Origin: an uncultured Altererythrobacter sp.
GTDB lineage: Bacteria > Pseudomonadota > Alphaproteobacteria > Sphingomonadales > Sphingomonadaceae
Direction: 5' to 3'
Assembly: GCA_913056125.1 (NCBI GenBank)
Contig: CAJXNC010000003.1
Coordinates: 296,031-360,030 of the forward strand
Length of the DNA: 64,000 bases
A program made the translations under genes and the position numbers. Numbering within the stretch: position 1 is the stretch's first letter; each line of letters opens with the position of its first letter. This document shows, piece by piece, positions 19,408 to 29,140 of this stretch. The notes under the pieces were generated by a model. The model searched no databases, was not told the DNA's origin, and worked only from the letters and a program-made list of their open reading frames with translations.

Positions 19408-20985
19408 TCAGTCCTCCCCCGATTCCTCCGGCGGTGCTGTTGCCTGGCAGTCATAAACAAGGCGCTCGTTGGGTCGATCGGGCAGCAGGTTGAGAATCTC
19501 CGCCTGCTGGACGCCCAATTGCAGCGACACTTCCGGATCGGAGTTGCAGCCGGGTGCCTGGTAGGTTGCGCGGGCAGTTCGGCTGGCCGTCATCATCTGC
19601 CGGTCGAGCAGGTAGCGCTCGACTATATATTCGCCCGTTTCGGGATCGTAGCGATTGACGGAAACGGTTTCCTCGTCGCCCGGCACCAGCACGCGGGTCC
19701 ATCGGCCATTCGTGAGGCCGTATTGCGTACGCTCGTTGACACAGCCCGTATCGCTCCATTCGATAGACAGACTCTCCTGCGCCTGACCGAGAATCCTGCT
19801 GCGTTGGGGGTTTAGGCGACAGGTCAGCGCGCCATTGGCAAGCTGGACGGGGATCACGCCGCTATCTTCGTCATCCAGTTCGGCGCGCAATTGCTCTTCG
19901 AGCCGGTCCTCGATCTCGTTGAAGGACGGGCGGGTAAACCAGCTGATCGCGGCGAGGACCAGCGCGGCCAGAGCCACCGATCCGCCAATCGATCTTGCCC
20001 GCATGTCCCCGCGCCGATGCGCGTCATAGGCAAAGCCGGCACCGCCCAGTGCCACTACAAGCAAGAGGAAAGCCAGCGCTGCGCGGTTGCTGCGCTGTTC
20101 GAGCACCCTGAATTCGATATCGCGGCGGGTGTCCGCGCGGCGCTGTGCCTGCGCCTCTTCTTCCGCCTTTGCTTCTGCCTGCGCATCGGCGCGGAGCTGT
20201 TCTTCGCGGACGCGGTCCTGCGCTTCGAGCTCGTCGAGGCTGCGACAGGGGAGCGAATTGACCTGCGGGGTAATGTCGTTGGCGCGCAGGAACGGAAGCA
20301 GCTCGCGAATCGATACGGCGAAGAAGAACTCCGCCTCGGTGCCCATGCTTTCCGCACCGAAGCTGTTCACGCCGACCACGCGGCCGCAATTGTCGACCAG
20401 CGGGCCGCCACTATTGCCGCGCGCGATCGGGGCGGTGTGGAGCAGCGTGTCGAATTCGCGGCTCGGGCGGCGTCCCGAGAGGAAGCCCTGGCTGGTGACG
20501 GGTGGCTGGGCTCGGAAAATGTCCTCCGTGCCGAGGCCCTGCGCCTGGTCGACGTTCATGGGATAGCCGATGGCGGTCACGGTGCCGGAGGCGACAGGCG
20601 GATTGCCCGACAAGGTCAGAGGCGGCAAGCGCATGGGCGACGTGGTGACGACCAGGGCAAGGTCGTTGCGCGGGGAGACGGACACCAGCCTGCCATAGAC
20701 GGCTTCTCCGCCGTCGGAAGGGACGATGCCGATGCCGAGCCGGTCATCCTCCATCGCCTCTGCCACCACGTGGGCATTGGTGACGATGGTCTCCGCATTC
20801 ACCGCAAAGCCCGTGCCGTGGCTGATCGGGAAGATTTCCTCTCCATCGCGGCCGACCACGACAACGCGGACGACGCCTCTGGAGGCTGCTTCTATATCCG
20901 CCGGATCGGCCGCAGCAGGCACGGGCAGCAAGGTGGCAAGCGCCATTGCGGCAAGCAGGAGCAGGCGGGCGAATGGAGAATTCAT
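19408..20985 (-). CDS. secreted/membrane trypsin-like serine protease
   Basis: A 525-residue protein with an N-terminal signal peptide (residues 1-26), then a chymotrypsin/DegP-like protease domain with the full triad: H72 in IVTNAHVV, D108 in RNDLALV and S192 in GNSGGPL. A charged, probably coiled-coil stretch (about 233-272) leads to two hydrophobic helices (about 283-302 and 316-334) and a C-terminal domain of about 190 residues with two or three Cys. No PDZ domain is seen, so it is not a standard DegP. The layout suggests a periplasmic protease anchored in the inner membrane. ATG at 20985 is chosen because the signal peptide begins there. Confidence 0.82.
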   Translation of the reverse strand: MNSPFARLLLLAAMALATLLPVPAAADPADIEAASRGVVRVVVVGRDGEEIFPISHGTGFAVNAETIVTNAHVVAEAMEDDRLGIGIVPSDGGEAVYGRLVSVSPRNDLALVVTTSPMRLPPLTLSGNPPVASGTVTAIGYPMNVDQAQGLGTEDIFRAQPPVTSQGFLSGRRPSREFDTLLHTAPIARGNSGGPLVDNCGRVVGVNSFGAESMGTEAEFFFAVSIRELLPFLRANDITPQVNSLPCRSLDELEAQDRVREEQLRADAQAEAKAEEEAQAQRRADTRRDIEFRVLEQRSNRAALAFLLLVVALGGAGFAYDAHRRGDMRARSIGGSVALAALVLAAISWFTRPSFNEIEDRLEEQLRAELDDEDSGVIPVQLANGALTCRLNPQRSRILGQAQESLSIEWSDTGCVNERTQYGLTNGRWTRVLVPGDEETVSVNRYDPETGEYIVERYLLDRQMMTASRTARATYQAPGCNSDPEVSLQLGVQQAEILNLLPDRPNERLVYDCQATAPPEESGED

Positions 20986-21054
20986 GCTGCCCGCATCGCA
21001 GTGTGCGCCCTCAAGCGCAAGATTCGAGAAGCATTCCATCGCATTGGCCCTATC

Positions 21055-21891
21055 ATGCCCCTCATGAGCGAAGAGATATTGCAGGACGATGTACGGCAAG
21101 CGGTGGAACAGGCCGCGCGCCTGCTCGACCGGGAGGGAAAGGCGCCCTCACTCGGCGAGATCGCGGAAGCGGTCGGATATTCGCCCGGGCACCTCCAGCG
21201 CGTGTTCAAACGCATCACCGGATTGTCGCCTGCCGAATTTGCCCGTGCCTTGCGGGAGGAGCGCGCGGTTGCTGCCCTGTCGCAAGGCGGACGGGTGACC
21301 GACGCCATATATGATGCCGGATATGAAAGCCCGGCGCGCTTCTATGCCGCGATGCAGAGGCGTTTGGGCATGACGCCGTCTGCCTGGCGCAAGGGCGGGG
21401 CGGGCGTGGTCATCGGCTGGACCTTGCTCGACACGTCGCTGGGGTCGGCGCTCTTGGCGGTGACTGAAAAGGGCATTTGTCGGCTATCCTTCAATGAGGG
21501 GGAGGAGCATTTGCAGGCGCATTTCCCCAATGCCGAACTGGCCGAAGGGGCGGTGCCGCACGACCTCGCCGAGGCAGTACTCGAGGTGATCGAGCGGCCA
21601 TCGAGCGCCTCCGACCTTCCGCTCGATGTCGAGGGCACGCCTTTCCAGCAGCGTGTCTGGGCGCAATTGCGGGCCATCCCGCCGGGAGAGACGCGCAGCT
21701 ATGCCGAAGTCGCTGCGGCTGTCTGCACGCGCAAGGCCAGTCGCGCTGTGGGCGGCGCCAATGGCGCAAACCCGGTGGCCGTGATCGTTCCATGCCACCG
21801 CGTCGTCGCGGCAGACGGCTCGCTGGGCGGATATGCCTATGGAACGAAGATCAAAGAGGAATTGCTCAGGCGGGAGCGCGCGGCAGGCTAG
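21055..21891 (+). CDS. AraC-HTH / methylated-DNA-cysteine methyltransferase fusion
   Basis: A 278-residue Ada-like protein (275 if the ATG at 21064 is used). Residues about 1-105 form an AraC-type helix-turn-helix domain (SLGEIAEAVGYSPGHLQRVFKR). The remainder is an O6-alkylguanine-DNA alkyltransferase with the active-site PCHRVV. The N-terminal metal-binding methylphosphotriester domain of E. coli Ada is missing. The protein should repair O6-methylguanine by transferring the alkyl group to its own Cys and may also bind promoters, although the usual methylation switch is absent. It is divergent from the protease gene with a 69-bp gap. Confidence 0.88.
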   Translation: MPLMSEEILQDDVRQAVEQAARLLDREGKAPSLGEIAEAVGYSPGHLQRVFKRITGLSPAEFARALREERAVAALSQGGRVTDAIYDAGYESPARFYAAMQRRLGMTPSAWRKGGAGVVIGWTLLDTSLGSALLAVTEKGICRLSFNEGEEHLQAHFPNAELAEGAVPHDLAEAVLEVIERPSSASDLPLDVEGTPFQQRVWAQLRAIPPGETRSYAEVAAAVCTRKASRAVGGANGANPVAVIVPCHRVVAADGSLGGYAYGTKIKEELLRRERAAG

Positions 21892-22048
21892 GGATTATCG
21901 TTGCAACGGATCAGGTGGATCGCCGGCCAATTGTAATCTCTTGTAACCGCGCCGCCATTTTGGCCCTTTTTCTTTGACACCAATTTGATGGTCGCTAGGC
22001 TCCTGCCTTGTCGATCGCAATAGTGCGACAAACGGAGGGATTTCTTCA

Positions 22049-22561
22049 ATGCGAATGAACCGGACTGCAAATACCATCCTTGGTGCCATTGTGCTCTCGG
22101 CGGGCCTGACCGCCTGCGGGACTTCTGAGGAAGGAGCAGAAGCCACTGGCGAGGAAGTGGCCGTCGCAGAAGAGATGACCGTGATTGAAGAGCGGCAGGC
22201 CAATTTCGAAGGTATCGGCGATGCCTTCATGGCTATCCGCGGCCAGCTTGAAGAGGCGAGCCCGGACTTCGGCGTGATTGCCGCAAGCGCCCAGACCATC
22301 GATACCAACGCCAACAAGATTTCGGGCTATTTCCCCGAAGGCACCGGAATGGATTCGGGCGCCGATACAGAGGCGCTGGCAACGATCTGGGAGCAGCCAG
22401 AGGAATTCGCCGCAGCAATCGATCGCCTGACCGGCGCCAGCGCCGGACTGGTCGAAGCCGCCGCATCGGAAGATGTCGAAGTGGTCGGTGCTGCAGTGAT
22501 GAACCTCGGCGGTGCGTGCATGAACTGCCACGAGACTTTCCGCCTCGACGACGAAAGCTAG
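22049..22561 (+). CDS. cytochrome c'-like lipoprotein
   Basis: A 170-residue periplasmic protein. The N-terminus is a lipoprotein signal with lipobox LTAC (C23), so it is probably anchored in a membrane. One haem c site, CMNCH (C157, C160, H161), lies very near the C-terminus, the position typical of cytochrome c'/c-556 four-helix bundles. The body is acidic and helical. A GGAGG ribosome binding site lies 9 nt before the ATG. A cytochrome b561-like gene follows after 40 bp, and the pair probably carries electrons between the quinone pool and a periplasmic acceptor (inference). Confidence 0.82.
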   Translation: MRMNRTANTILGAIVLSAGLTACGTSEEGAEATGEEVAVAEEMTVIEERQANFEGIGDAFMAIRGQLEEASPDFGVIAASAQTIDTNANKISGYFPEGTGMDSGADTEALATIWEQPEEFAAAIDRLTGASAGLVEAAASEDVEVVGAAVMNLGGACMNCHETFRLDDES

Positions 22562-22601
22562 GTTGGATGCCGGCTTCGCCGGTAGCTGATGCACGCGAAC
22601 C

Positions 22602-23267
22602 ATGACTGAAGATCGCATCAAGGTCTGGGACCTGCCCGTCCGGCTCTGCCACTGGAGCTTTGCGGTGCTGGTCCCGGCTTTGTGGTGGACTGCCGAAAAC
22701 AGCGAGATGGGCTGGCACATGCGCTTGGGCGTATTGTTGCTGGCCCTGCTCGTCTTTCGCATCCTGTGGGGCTTCTTCGGCAGCTCCACGGCGCGCTTCT
22801 CCAGCTTCCTCAAGGGGCCGGGCAAGGTGTTCGCCTATTTCCGCGGAGCCACCAAAATGCAGCCCGCCACGATCGGTCACAATCCGGCAGGCGGGTGGAG
22901 CGCGGTCCTGCTGCTCGGTGCCATGCTACTACAGGTCTTTTTCGGCCTGTTTTCCGGCGATCCTTTTGACGGTGCTACCGGACCTTTGAATCATGTGGTC
23001 GGCGTGATGACGGCTGGCGCCATGACCGACCGGCACGAATTCTTCTTCAACATTGTGCTCGCCCTGGTGGCGCTGCACCTGCTGGCCATTGTCTTCTACG
23101 CCGTGGTCAAGCGGGACAGGCTTGTGCCGCCCATGGTCACGGGCAGTCGCAAAATGCCAGCAGGCGTGGCCGGCATGGTGGGCGTGCCTGCATGGCGCGC
23201 CCTTGTCTGTGCAGCGATTGCAGCTGCGCTTGCCTATTGGGTCTGGAGCGGCGCTCCGGGCCTTTGA
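22602..23267 (+). CDS. cytochrome b561-family membrane protein
   Basis: A 221-residue inner-membrane dihaem cytochrome b of the Ni-hydrogenase-type b subunit/cytochrome b561 family. It begins with the family pattern KVWDLPVRLCHWSFAVLV, in which His is a likely haem ligand. Further candidate ligands are in GWHMRLG, RHEFFF and ALHLLAI on later helices. Four to five membrane helices are visible. Located just downstream of the c-type cytochrome lipoprotein, with a small CCGGC-TTC-GCCGG hairpin between them at 22570-22582, it probably forms an electron-transfer pair with it. Confidence 0.85.
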   Translation: MTEDRIKVWDLPVRLCHWSFAVLVPALWWTAENSEMGWHMRLGVLLLALLVFRILWGFFGSSTARFSSFLKGPGKVFAYFRGATKMQPATIGHNPAGGWSAVLLLGAMLLQVFFGLFSGDPFDGATGPLNHVVGVMTAGAMTDRHEFFFNIVLALVALHLLAIVFYAVVKRDRLVPPMVTGSRKMPAGVAGMVGVPAWRALVCAAIAAALAYWVWSGAPGL

Positions 23268-23293
23268 GTGCCTGTGGGATCGCAGGCTCCAAT

Positions 23294-25459
23294 TCACACG
23301 AAACTGTAGGGATCGATATCCACGCCCACACGCACGCCGGGCGGGAAATCGAGATCGCCCAGCCAGGCGCGGATCACGTCCTGCAGGCTGGCGCTGCGCC
23401 GCGCATTGAGCAGCAGGCGGTAGCGATAGCGCCCGCGCAAGAGCGCTAGCGGTGCCGGGGCAGGGCCGAGCACTTGCACATCGTCGAGATGCGGGCGCGT
23501 CGCACCGATGCGGTTGGCTGCCTCGCGCGCTTCGGCTTCGTCCTCGCTGGAAACGATGATCGCCGCCCAGCGACCGAAGGGCGGGGCGCCGGCATGGCGG
23601 CGTGCCTCGGTCTCGGCCTCGTAAAAGGCGTCGCGGTCCCCGGCAGCCAGCGCGGCGATGACCGGCGCCTCCGGGTGACGCGTCTGGATCAATACCTTCC
23701 CCGGCTTGGCCCCGCGCCCGGCACGTCCCGCCACCTGCGCGACCTGCTGGTAGGTCCGTTCCGCTGCGCGCAGATCCCCTCCTTCGAGGCCGAGATCGGC
23801 ATCGACCACGCCCACCAGAGTTAGCTCGGGGAAATGGAAGCCCTTGGTGACCAGCTGCGTACCGACAATCACGTCGACTTCGCCCGCCTCGGCCATGGCG
23901 ATGAATTCGGCCGCCTTTTCGGGCGAATTGAGCGTGTCGGAAGTTGCCATGGCCACGCGCGCCTCTGGCAGGATCTGTGCCACCTCATCGGCAATGCGTT
24001 CGACGCCCGGGCCGCAGGCGACAAGGCAATCGGGCTCGCCGCATTCGGGGCAAGTTTCGGGCGGCGTGGTCTCATGTCCGCAATGGTGACAGGCCAGCCG
24101 CCGCGAAAGGCGATGCTCGACCAGCCAGGCGCTGCAATTGGGGCATTGGAAGCGGTAGCCGCAATGGCGGCACAGTGTCAGCGGGGCATAGCCGCGCCGG
24201 TTGAGGAAGAGCAGCGACTGCTCGCCCTTTTCCAGCCGATCCTTCAGCGCCTCTACCAGCGGCGCGGCAAGCCAGCTCTGGCTGCCGGGCTTTTCCTCCA
24301 GCAGGTTGATCGTTTCGATCTCGGGTAGCGTCGCCCCGCCGAATCGGCTCGGCAGGACGAGTTTCTCGTAAGTTCCGGTGTCGGCCATGTGCAGGCTTTC
24401 GAGCGCCGGCGTGGCACTGGCGAGAATGACGGGGAATTGTTCGAAACGCGCGCGCATCACCGCGATGTCGCGCGCATTGTAGCGCACGCCGTCGCCCTGC
24501 TTGAAGCTGATCTCATGCGCTTCGTCGACCACGATCAGGCCGAGATTGGCATAGGGCAGGAACAGGGCCGAGCGCGCACCGACCACGACTTGCGCCTCGC
24601 CGCTGGCAATGGCGCGCCAGGCGCGGCGGCGTTCGGTTGCCTTGAGCGAGGAATGCCACAGGACGGGAGCAGCGCCGAAGCGGTCTTCGAAACGGCGCAG
24701 GAAGGCTTCGGTCAGCGCGATCTCGGGCAGCAGGACGAGGACCTGCCGCTCGTCCTCGATCGCAGCGGCGATGGCTTCGAAATAGGTCTCGGTCTTGCCA
24801 GATCCGGTCACGCCGTCGAGCAGGAAGGGGGCGAATTCTTGCTCCCTGACCGCCTCGACAAAGCGATCCGCCGCTGCCTGCTGTTCGGGTTCGAGTTCGG
24901 GGACGTCGAAGTCGGCGCGCGCGCGGGGGTAGGGGCGGTCGCAATCGACCTCCACCGGCTCGAGCACGCCCTGGTTGACGAGGCCGCGCAGCACGCCCTC
25001 GGAGACGCCGGCAATCTCGGAGAGTTCGCGAATATTGGCCTGCTCGCCCTCGAGTGCAGCCATCGCCAGTTCGCGCTGCGCCGTCATCCGCTCGGGCATC
25101 CCTCCCGACAGGCGATACTCTGTCATGGTCGCCGCGCCCTTGAGCGCTCCGCCGCTGGAAATGACCATGCGCGCGACATGCGCCATCGGTGCGCAATAAT
25201 AGTCCGCCGTCCACTCGATCAGCCGCCGCAGTTCAGCCTTGAGCGGCGGGACGGGCAGCACGCCCAGCAATGGGCGCAGCTTGCTGTCGGGCACCGAATC
25301 TGCGGGCAGGCGTTCCTCTTCCCAGACAATGCCCGTCACCTGCCTTGGGCCAAGCGGCGCGACCACGACCGATCCCGGGACTACTTCCATCCCTTCCGGG
25401 ACCTTGTAGTCTAGCGGGCCGAGCGCGGCGTTGAAGATAAGCAGGCGGACGCGGTTCAT
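23294..25459 (-). CDS. priA: primosomal protein N' (replication restart helicase)
   Basis: A 721-residue PriA, the superfamily 2 helicase that recognises stalled forks and reloads the replisome. The N-terminal 3'-DNA-binding domain is followed by Walker A GVTGSGKT, the DEAH box in VVDEAHEISFKQ, and the zinc-binding region with eight Cys in CxxC pairs (CRHCGYRFQCPNC, CHHCGH, CPECG). The helicase C-terminal motifs GTQLVTKGFHFP and QVAGRAGRG are present. The ATG at 25459 (MNRVRLL) fits the family start; the long upstream frame extension is a shadow of the next gene. The gap to the divergent DUF4197 gene is 60 bp. Confidence 0.97.
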   Translation of the reverse strand: MNRVRLLIFNAALGPLDYKVPEGMEVVPGSVVVAPLGPRQVTGIVWEEERLPADSVPDSKLRPLLGVLPVPPLKAELRRLIEWTADYYCAPMAHVARMVISSGGALKGAATMTEYRLSGGMPERMTAQRELAMAALEGEQANIRELSEIAGVSEGVLRGLVNQGVLEPVEVDCDRPYPRARADFDVPELEPEQQAAADRFVEAVREQEFAPFLLDGVTGSGKTETYFEAIAAAIEDERQVLVLLPEIALTEAFLRRFEDRFGAAPVLWHSSLKATERRRAWRAIASGEAQVVVGARSALFLPYANLGLIVVDEAHEISFKQGDGVRYNARDIAVMRARFEQFPVILASATPALESLHMADTGTYEKLVLPSRFGGATLPEIETINLLEEKPGSQSWLAAPLVEALKDRLEKGEQSLLFLNRRGYAPLTLCRHCGYRFQCPNCSAWLVEHRLSRRLACHHCGHETTPPETCPECGEPDCLVACGPGVERIADEVAQILPEARVAMATSDTLNSPEKAAEFIAMAEAGEVDVIVGTQLVTKGFHFPELTLVGVVDADLGLEGGDLRAAERTYQQVAQVAGRAGRGAKPGKVLIQTRHPEAPVIAALAAGDRDAFYEAETEARRHAGAPPFGRWAAIIVSSEDEAEAREAANRIGATRPHLDDVQVLGPAPAPLALLRGRYRYRLLLNARRSASLQDVIRAWLGDLDFPPGVRVGVDIDPYSFV

Positions 25460-25519
25460 GGGATGCCCGATATGGTCCCGCCACATGCCGGACCGCAAGC
25501 GCGCGAGAGGAGAAAGTGG

Positions 25520-26212
25520 ATGAAGATGCTGGAAAAGACGCCTTGCGACAGACGAGCGGTGCTTGGCGGGATCGTTGCAAGTACCACGCTCGCTCTTCCA
25601 GGCTGCGCTACTTTCGAGCGCTGGAGCCTGATTGATGCGATCCGGCAATTGCTGTTCCTTTCCAGCACGCGCGCCTTTGCCCGGCTGACGGCCGATGGCG
25701 GCTATTGGGACGAGGGGGTGCGCACGCTCGGTCTCGAAAGCTTCATGGGCAATCGTGGCGGGATCCTTGCTTCGATCCTGACATCTGCCCTGTTCAAGGA
25801 TCGTATGGAAGATGCCTTTGCCGATATTGCCGAGGATGCCTCGGACCGCGCCGCGCCCCTGGTGGCCGATGCGGTGCGGGTGATCGGCGTCGACAATGCG
25901 CTGGCGCTGGTGCGCGGCGGGCCGACTGCGGCGACGCAATTCCTGCGCGGCTCGATGGGCGAGACATTGGTCGAGGCCATGGTCCCCGAAGTAGGGCAGG
26001 CGCTGCGCGTGGCGCGTGAGCCGCTGGTTGGGCAATTGCTCTCCTCCCTGACCGGCGTCGATGTGGCGGGCGTTGCGAACACGTTCTCCGACCGTGTGGA
26101 CGACGTGATCTGGCAGGAAATCGGCGTCGAGGAAGCGGCGATCCGCGCGGACCCGCTTTCCACCAACGATGCGCTGATCATTGGCGTATTCGGACCCAAC
26201 GCCGCGCTCTGA
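25520..26212 (+). CDS. DUF4197 family lipoprotein
   Basis: A 230-residue protein of the DUF4197 type. The N-terminus combines an Arg pair (DRRAVLGG) with a hydrophobic stretch and the lipobox-like LPGC, which suggests export through Tat and lipid anchoring. The body is helical, and the ALALVRGGPTAATQFLR segment resembles the conserved GG-TAAT-LR region of DUF4197. An AGAGGAG ribosome binding site before the ATG at 25520 decides the start over an upstream frame. Function of the family is unknown to me. It sits divergent from priA and upstream of cobT in the same direction. Confidence 0.72.
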   Translation: MKMLEKTPCDRRAVLGGIVASTTLALPGCATFERWSLIDAIRQLLFLSSTRAFARLTADGGYWDEGVRTLGLESFMGNRGGILASILTSALFKDRMEDAFADIAEDASDRAAPLVADAVRVIGVDNALALVRGGPTAATQFLRGSMGETLVEAMVPEVGQALRVAREPLVGQLLSSLTGVDVAGVANTFSDRVDDVIWQEIGVEEAAIRADPLSTNDALIIGVFGPNAAL

Positions 26213-26264
26213 CCCAAAATGACAGGGTGACAGCGCGCGGCCTGCGACCATATAGGCCGTGGGA

Positions 26265-28082
26265 ATGGCTGACGAATCTCCCCTCGAACTGTTCAAGCAG
26301 GCGCTGACCGGCGCGGCGCGTGCCATTGCGCATGAGCCGGAGGCGGAGGTCGGCTGGACCGCAGAAGCGCCCAATGTGACGGGCAAGAGCTTGCGCGTGC
26401 CCATGCCGGGGCGCAACTTGCCCGCCGACCAGGCGCGTGAGGCCCGCGGCTTTGCCGACAGCTTCGCCCTGCGTATGCGCCATCATAACGAGGGCCTGCA
26501 CCGCGCCGCCATGCCCGCCGAGCCGGAAGCGCGCGCCTGTTACGAGGCGATCGAACGCGTGCGCTACGAGGCGATCGGCGAAAACAATTTTGCCGGCATG
26601 CGTGACAACCTCGCCGCCAAGACCACGATGATGACGCGTTCGGACCCGATCAGCCGCGCCGAACACGCCGATGACGTGCCGGTACAGACCGCGCTTGCCC
26701 TGATGTTGCGCGAGGAACTGACCGGCCAGCCGATCCCGCCTTCCGCGCGCGAAGGCGTGGAGATGGTTCGCGAACATATCGAAAGCCGCATTGGCGACGA
26801 TTTCGAGCAATTGGCCGAGAATGTCGCCGACCAGAAGGCCTTCCGCGATCTTTCGCTCGACATGCTGCGCCATCTCGACCTCGTCCAGTCCGAAGAAATC
26901 GATGACGATTCGGGCGAGGAAGAAGGCCCCGACGAGGACGGCAAGGACGAGACTCAGGACGAGGAGTCCCCCGACCAGTCCGAGGAAATGGGCCAGCAGG
27001 AGATTGCCGGCGAGCAGGGCGAGGGTGACGGCGAGTCCGAAGACACGCAGGAGGTCGAGGGCGAGACCGAGATGACCGAAGGCGAGGCCGGGGACGAGGG
27101 TGAGGAGGGCATGATGCCCGTGCGCCCCAATCGCCCTTGGACAGACCTTCCCGAAACCTTCGACTACAAGGTTTTCACCGAGCAGTTCGACGAAGTCGTC
27201 GAAGCGACGGAGCTGTGCGATTACGAGGAACTCGACCGGCTGCGCGCCTATCTCGATAGCCAGCTCACCGGATTGCAGGGTGTGGTCACGCGGCTCGCCA
27301 ACCGCCTCCAGCGCCGCCTCATGGCGCAGCAGAACCGCAGCTGGGATTTCGACCAGGAAGAGGGATTGCTCGATGCTGCACGGCTCGCCCGCGTGGTCGT
27401 CAGTCCCGGCCATTCACTCAGCTACAAGGTTGAGCAGGAGCAGGAATTCAAGGACACGGTCGTCACCCTGCTGATCGACAACTCGGGCTCGATGCGCGGG
27501 CGGCCGATCTCGATTGCCGCGATCAGCGCGGACATCATGGCGCGCACGCTCGAACGCTGCGGTGTGAAGGTCGAGATCCTCGGCTTCACCACGCGCGCCT
27601 GGAAGGGCGGGCAGAGCCGCGAGCGCTGGCTGGCCGATGGCAAGCCGCAAAATCCGGGTCGCCTCAATGATCTGCGCCACATTATCTACAAAAAGGCGGA
27701 CGAGCCGATGCGCCGCGCGCGCAAGAATCTTGGCCTGATGATGCGCGAAGGATTGCTGAAGGAAAATATCGATGGCGAGGCACTGCTTTGGGCGCATGAC
27801 CGCATCCTCGCCCGGCCCGAAGATCGGCGGATCCTGATGGTGATTTCGGATGGCGCGCCGGTCGACGATTCAACGCTCAGCGTGAACAATGCCGGCTATC
27901 TGGAAACGCATCTGCGCAAGGTGATCGACTGGATCGAGAAGCAGAGCCCGGTCCAGCTTGTCGCCATCGGCATCGGCCATGACGTAACCCGCTATTACAA
28001 GCGCGCAGTGACGATCATGGATGTCGAGCAACTTGGCGGCACGATTATCGAGCAGCTCGCGGACCTGTTCGAGGTTGAGTGA
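26265..28082 (+). CDS. cobT: cobaltochelatase subunit CobT
   Basis: A 605-residue CobT (607 from the GTG at 26259), a subunit of the aerobic ATP-dependent cobaltochelatase CobNST that inserts Co2+ into hydrogenobyrinic acid a,c-diamide in cobalamin synthesis. The N-terminal helical domain is followed by a long acidic linker rich in Glu/Asp/Gly (about residues 208-285) and a C-terminal von Willebrand A domain with MIDAS motif DNSGSMRG. The [14 protein letters not shown] segment is also family-typical. CobS is not in the window. The acidic linker and length are normal for the family. Confidence 0.95.
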   Translation: MADESPLELFKQALTGAARAIAHEPEAEVGWTAEAPNVTGKSLRVPMPGRNLPADQAREARGFADSFALRMRHHNEGLHRAAMPAEPEARACYEAIERVRYEAIGENNFAGMRDNLAAKTTMMTRSDPISRAEHADDVPVQTALALMLREELTGQPIPPSAREGVEMVREHIESRIGDDFEQLAENVADQKAFRDLSLDMLRHLDLVQSEEIDDDSGEEEGPDEDGKDETQDEESPDQSEEMGQQEIAGEQGEGDGESEDTQEVEGETEMTEGEAGDEGEEGMMPVRPNRPWTDLPETFDYKVFTEQFDEVVEATELCDYEELDRLRAYLDSQLTGLQGVVTRLANRLQRRLMAQQNRSWDFDQEEGLLDAARLARVVVSPGHSLSYKVEQEQEFKDTVVTLLIDNSGSMRGRPISIAAISADIMARTLERCGVKVEILGFTTRAWKGGQSRERWLADGKPQNPGRLNDLRHIIYKKADEPMRRARKNLGLMMREGLLKENIDGEALLWAHDRILARPEDRRILMVISDGAPVDDSTLSVNNAGYLETHLRKVIDWIEKQSPVQLVAIGIGHDVTRYYKRAVTIMDVEQLGGTIIEQLADLFEVE

Positions 28083-28116
28083 CCTGCTATAGTCCCCGGT
28101 GGAAGGGGAAGTGCGG

Positions 28117-28518
28117 ATGGAACTCGGAGCATTTTCGGTCAGCCTGGCGGTAGAGGATCTGGCCAGGTCGCAGGCCTTTTACGAGAAGCTGGGTTTCACC
28201 AAGACAGGCGGCGAGGGCGGCTACGCCATCATGGTCAATGGCGGTACGGTGATCGGCCTGTTCGAGAAGATGTTCGAGGACAACATCCTCACATTCAATC
28301 CCGGCCTCAGCAATGATCCCGAGCAGATCGCGAGCTTCCAGCCGCTGGAAGACTTCACCGATGTGCGCGACATCCAGGCCGAGTTGCAGGCCAAGGGCGT
28401 TGCCTTCGAGCAAAGCGCCGATCCAGACGGCGATGGCGTGGCGCATTTCGTGATCAAGGACCCGGACGGGAATGTGATCATGGTCGACCAGCATTTCCCG
28501 CGCCCGAAAAAGGGCTAG
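28117..28518 (+). CDS. VOC-family (glyoxalase-like) protein
   Basis: A 133-residue single-unit vicinal-oxygen-chelate protein. The [21 protein letters not shown] start and the [20 protein letters not shown] end are typical of glyoxalase/bleomycin-resistance/dioxygenase folds. Candidate metal ligands would be contributed by a dimer; the classical His near the N-terminus is Ser/Val here, so catalytic activity is uncertain. ATG at 28117 is preceded by a purine-rich ribosome binding site (GGAAGGGGAA). It lies 34 bp after cobT and 6 bp before the DUF2939 gene. Confidence 0.85.
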   Translation: MELGAFSVSLAVEDLARSQAFYEKLGFTKTGGEGGYAIMVNGGTVIGLFEKMFEDNILTFNPGLSNDPEQIASFQPLEDFTDVRDIQAELQAKGVAFEQSADPDGDGVAHFVIKDPDGNVIMVDQHFPRPKKG

Positions 28519-28524
28519 ACCGCC

Positions 28525-29031
28525 ATGCGCAAGCTCCTGACCATCCTCGTCATCGCCGCGCTCATCCTTGGCGGCTGGTATGTCGCTTCGCCCTGGCTGG
28601 CGATGAAGGGCATCGTCGATGCCGCGCAAGATCGCGATCTCGAGGCACTCGATGCGCGGATCGATTTCGAGCAGTTGCAATCGGACACAAGCGGACGGTT
28701 CCGCGAAGCGATCGATGAAAGCACGCGCGATGGCGGGGCGCTCGAACAGCTTGGCGGCGCATTGGTGGGCGGGCTGGGCGATCTCGTGATCGAAAACGCC
28801 ATTACCCCGCGCGGTATGGCCAATCTTGTCACCGTCGGGTCTTTCGGCGCGTCATTGGTGCCCGAGCGCTTTCGCGGGCAGGAGCTCGAATGGGATGTCG
28901 AGCGGCAGGGCCTCAACCGTTTCGAAGGGGTCTCGACCTGGGAGGATGGCAGTGCCGGTCCGAAAATGCTCTTCACGCGTGAGGGGATCGGCTGGGAACT
29001 GACCGGCGTGGAACTGATGGGCGGCGACTAA
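28525..29031 (+). CDS. DUF2939 protein, membrane-anchored
   Basis: A 168-residue protein with an uncleaved-looking N-terminal hydrophobic helix (residues 4-22) and a periplasmic domain beginning YVASPWLAMKGIVDAAQDRDLEAL. That 'SPW-A---I--A-ERD---L---IDF' pattern is the hallmark of DUF2939 in proteobacteria. Function is not known. It follows the VOC gene closely and probably shares its transcript. Nothing broken is visible. Confidence 0.75.
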   Translation: MRKLLTILVIAALILGGWYVASPWLAMKGIVDAAQDRDLEALDARIDFEQLQSDTSGRFREAIDESTRDGGALEQLGGALVGGLGDLVIENAITPRGMANLVTVGSFGASLVPERFRGQELEWDVERQGLNRFEGVSTWEDGSAGPKMLFTREGIGWELTGVELMGGD

Positions 29032-29140
29032 CCCCGCTTTCCTACTGCGGCTGGGCCATGCCAGCGTGGCCGCATGGCCTGCATTTCCGCCCGCAAGCAA
29101 GCGTCCTGCATATTGGCCGCGCAGTGCCCCGCTTTTTCGC

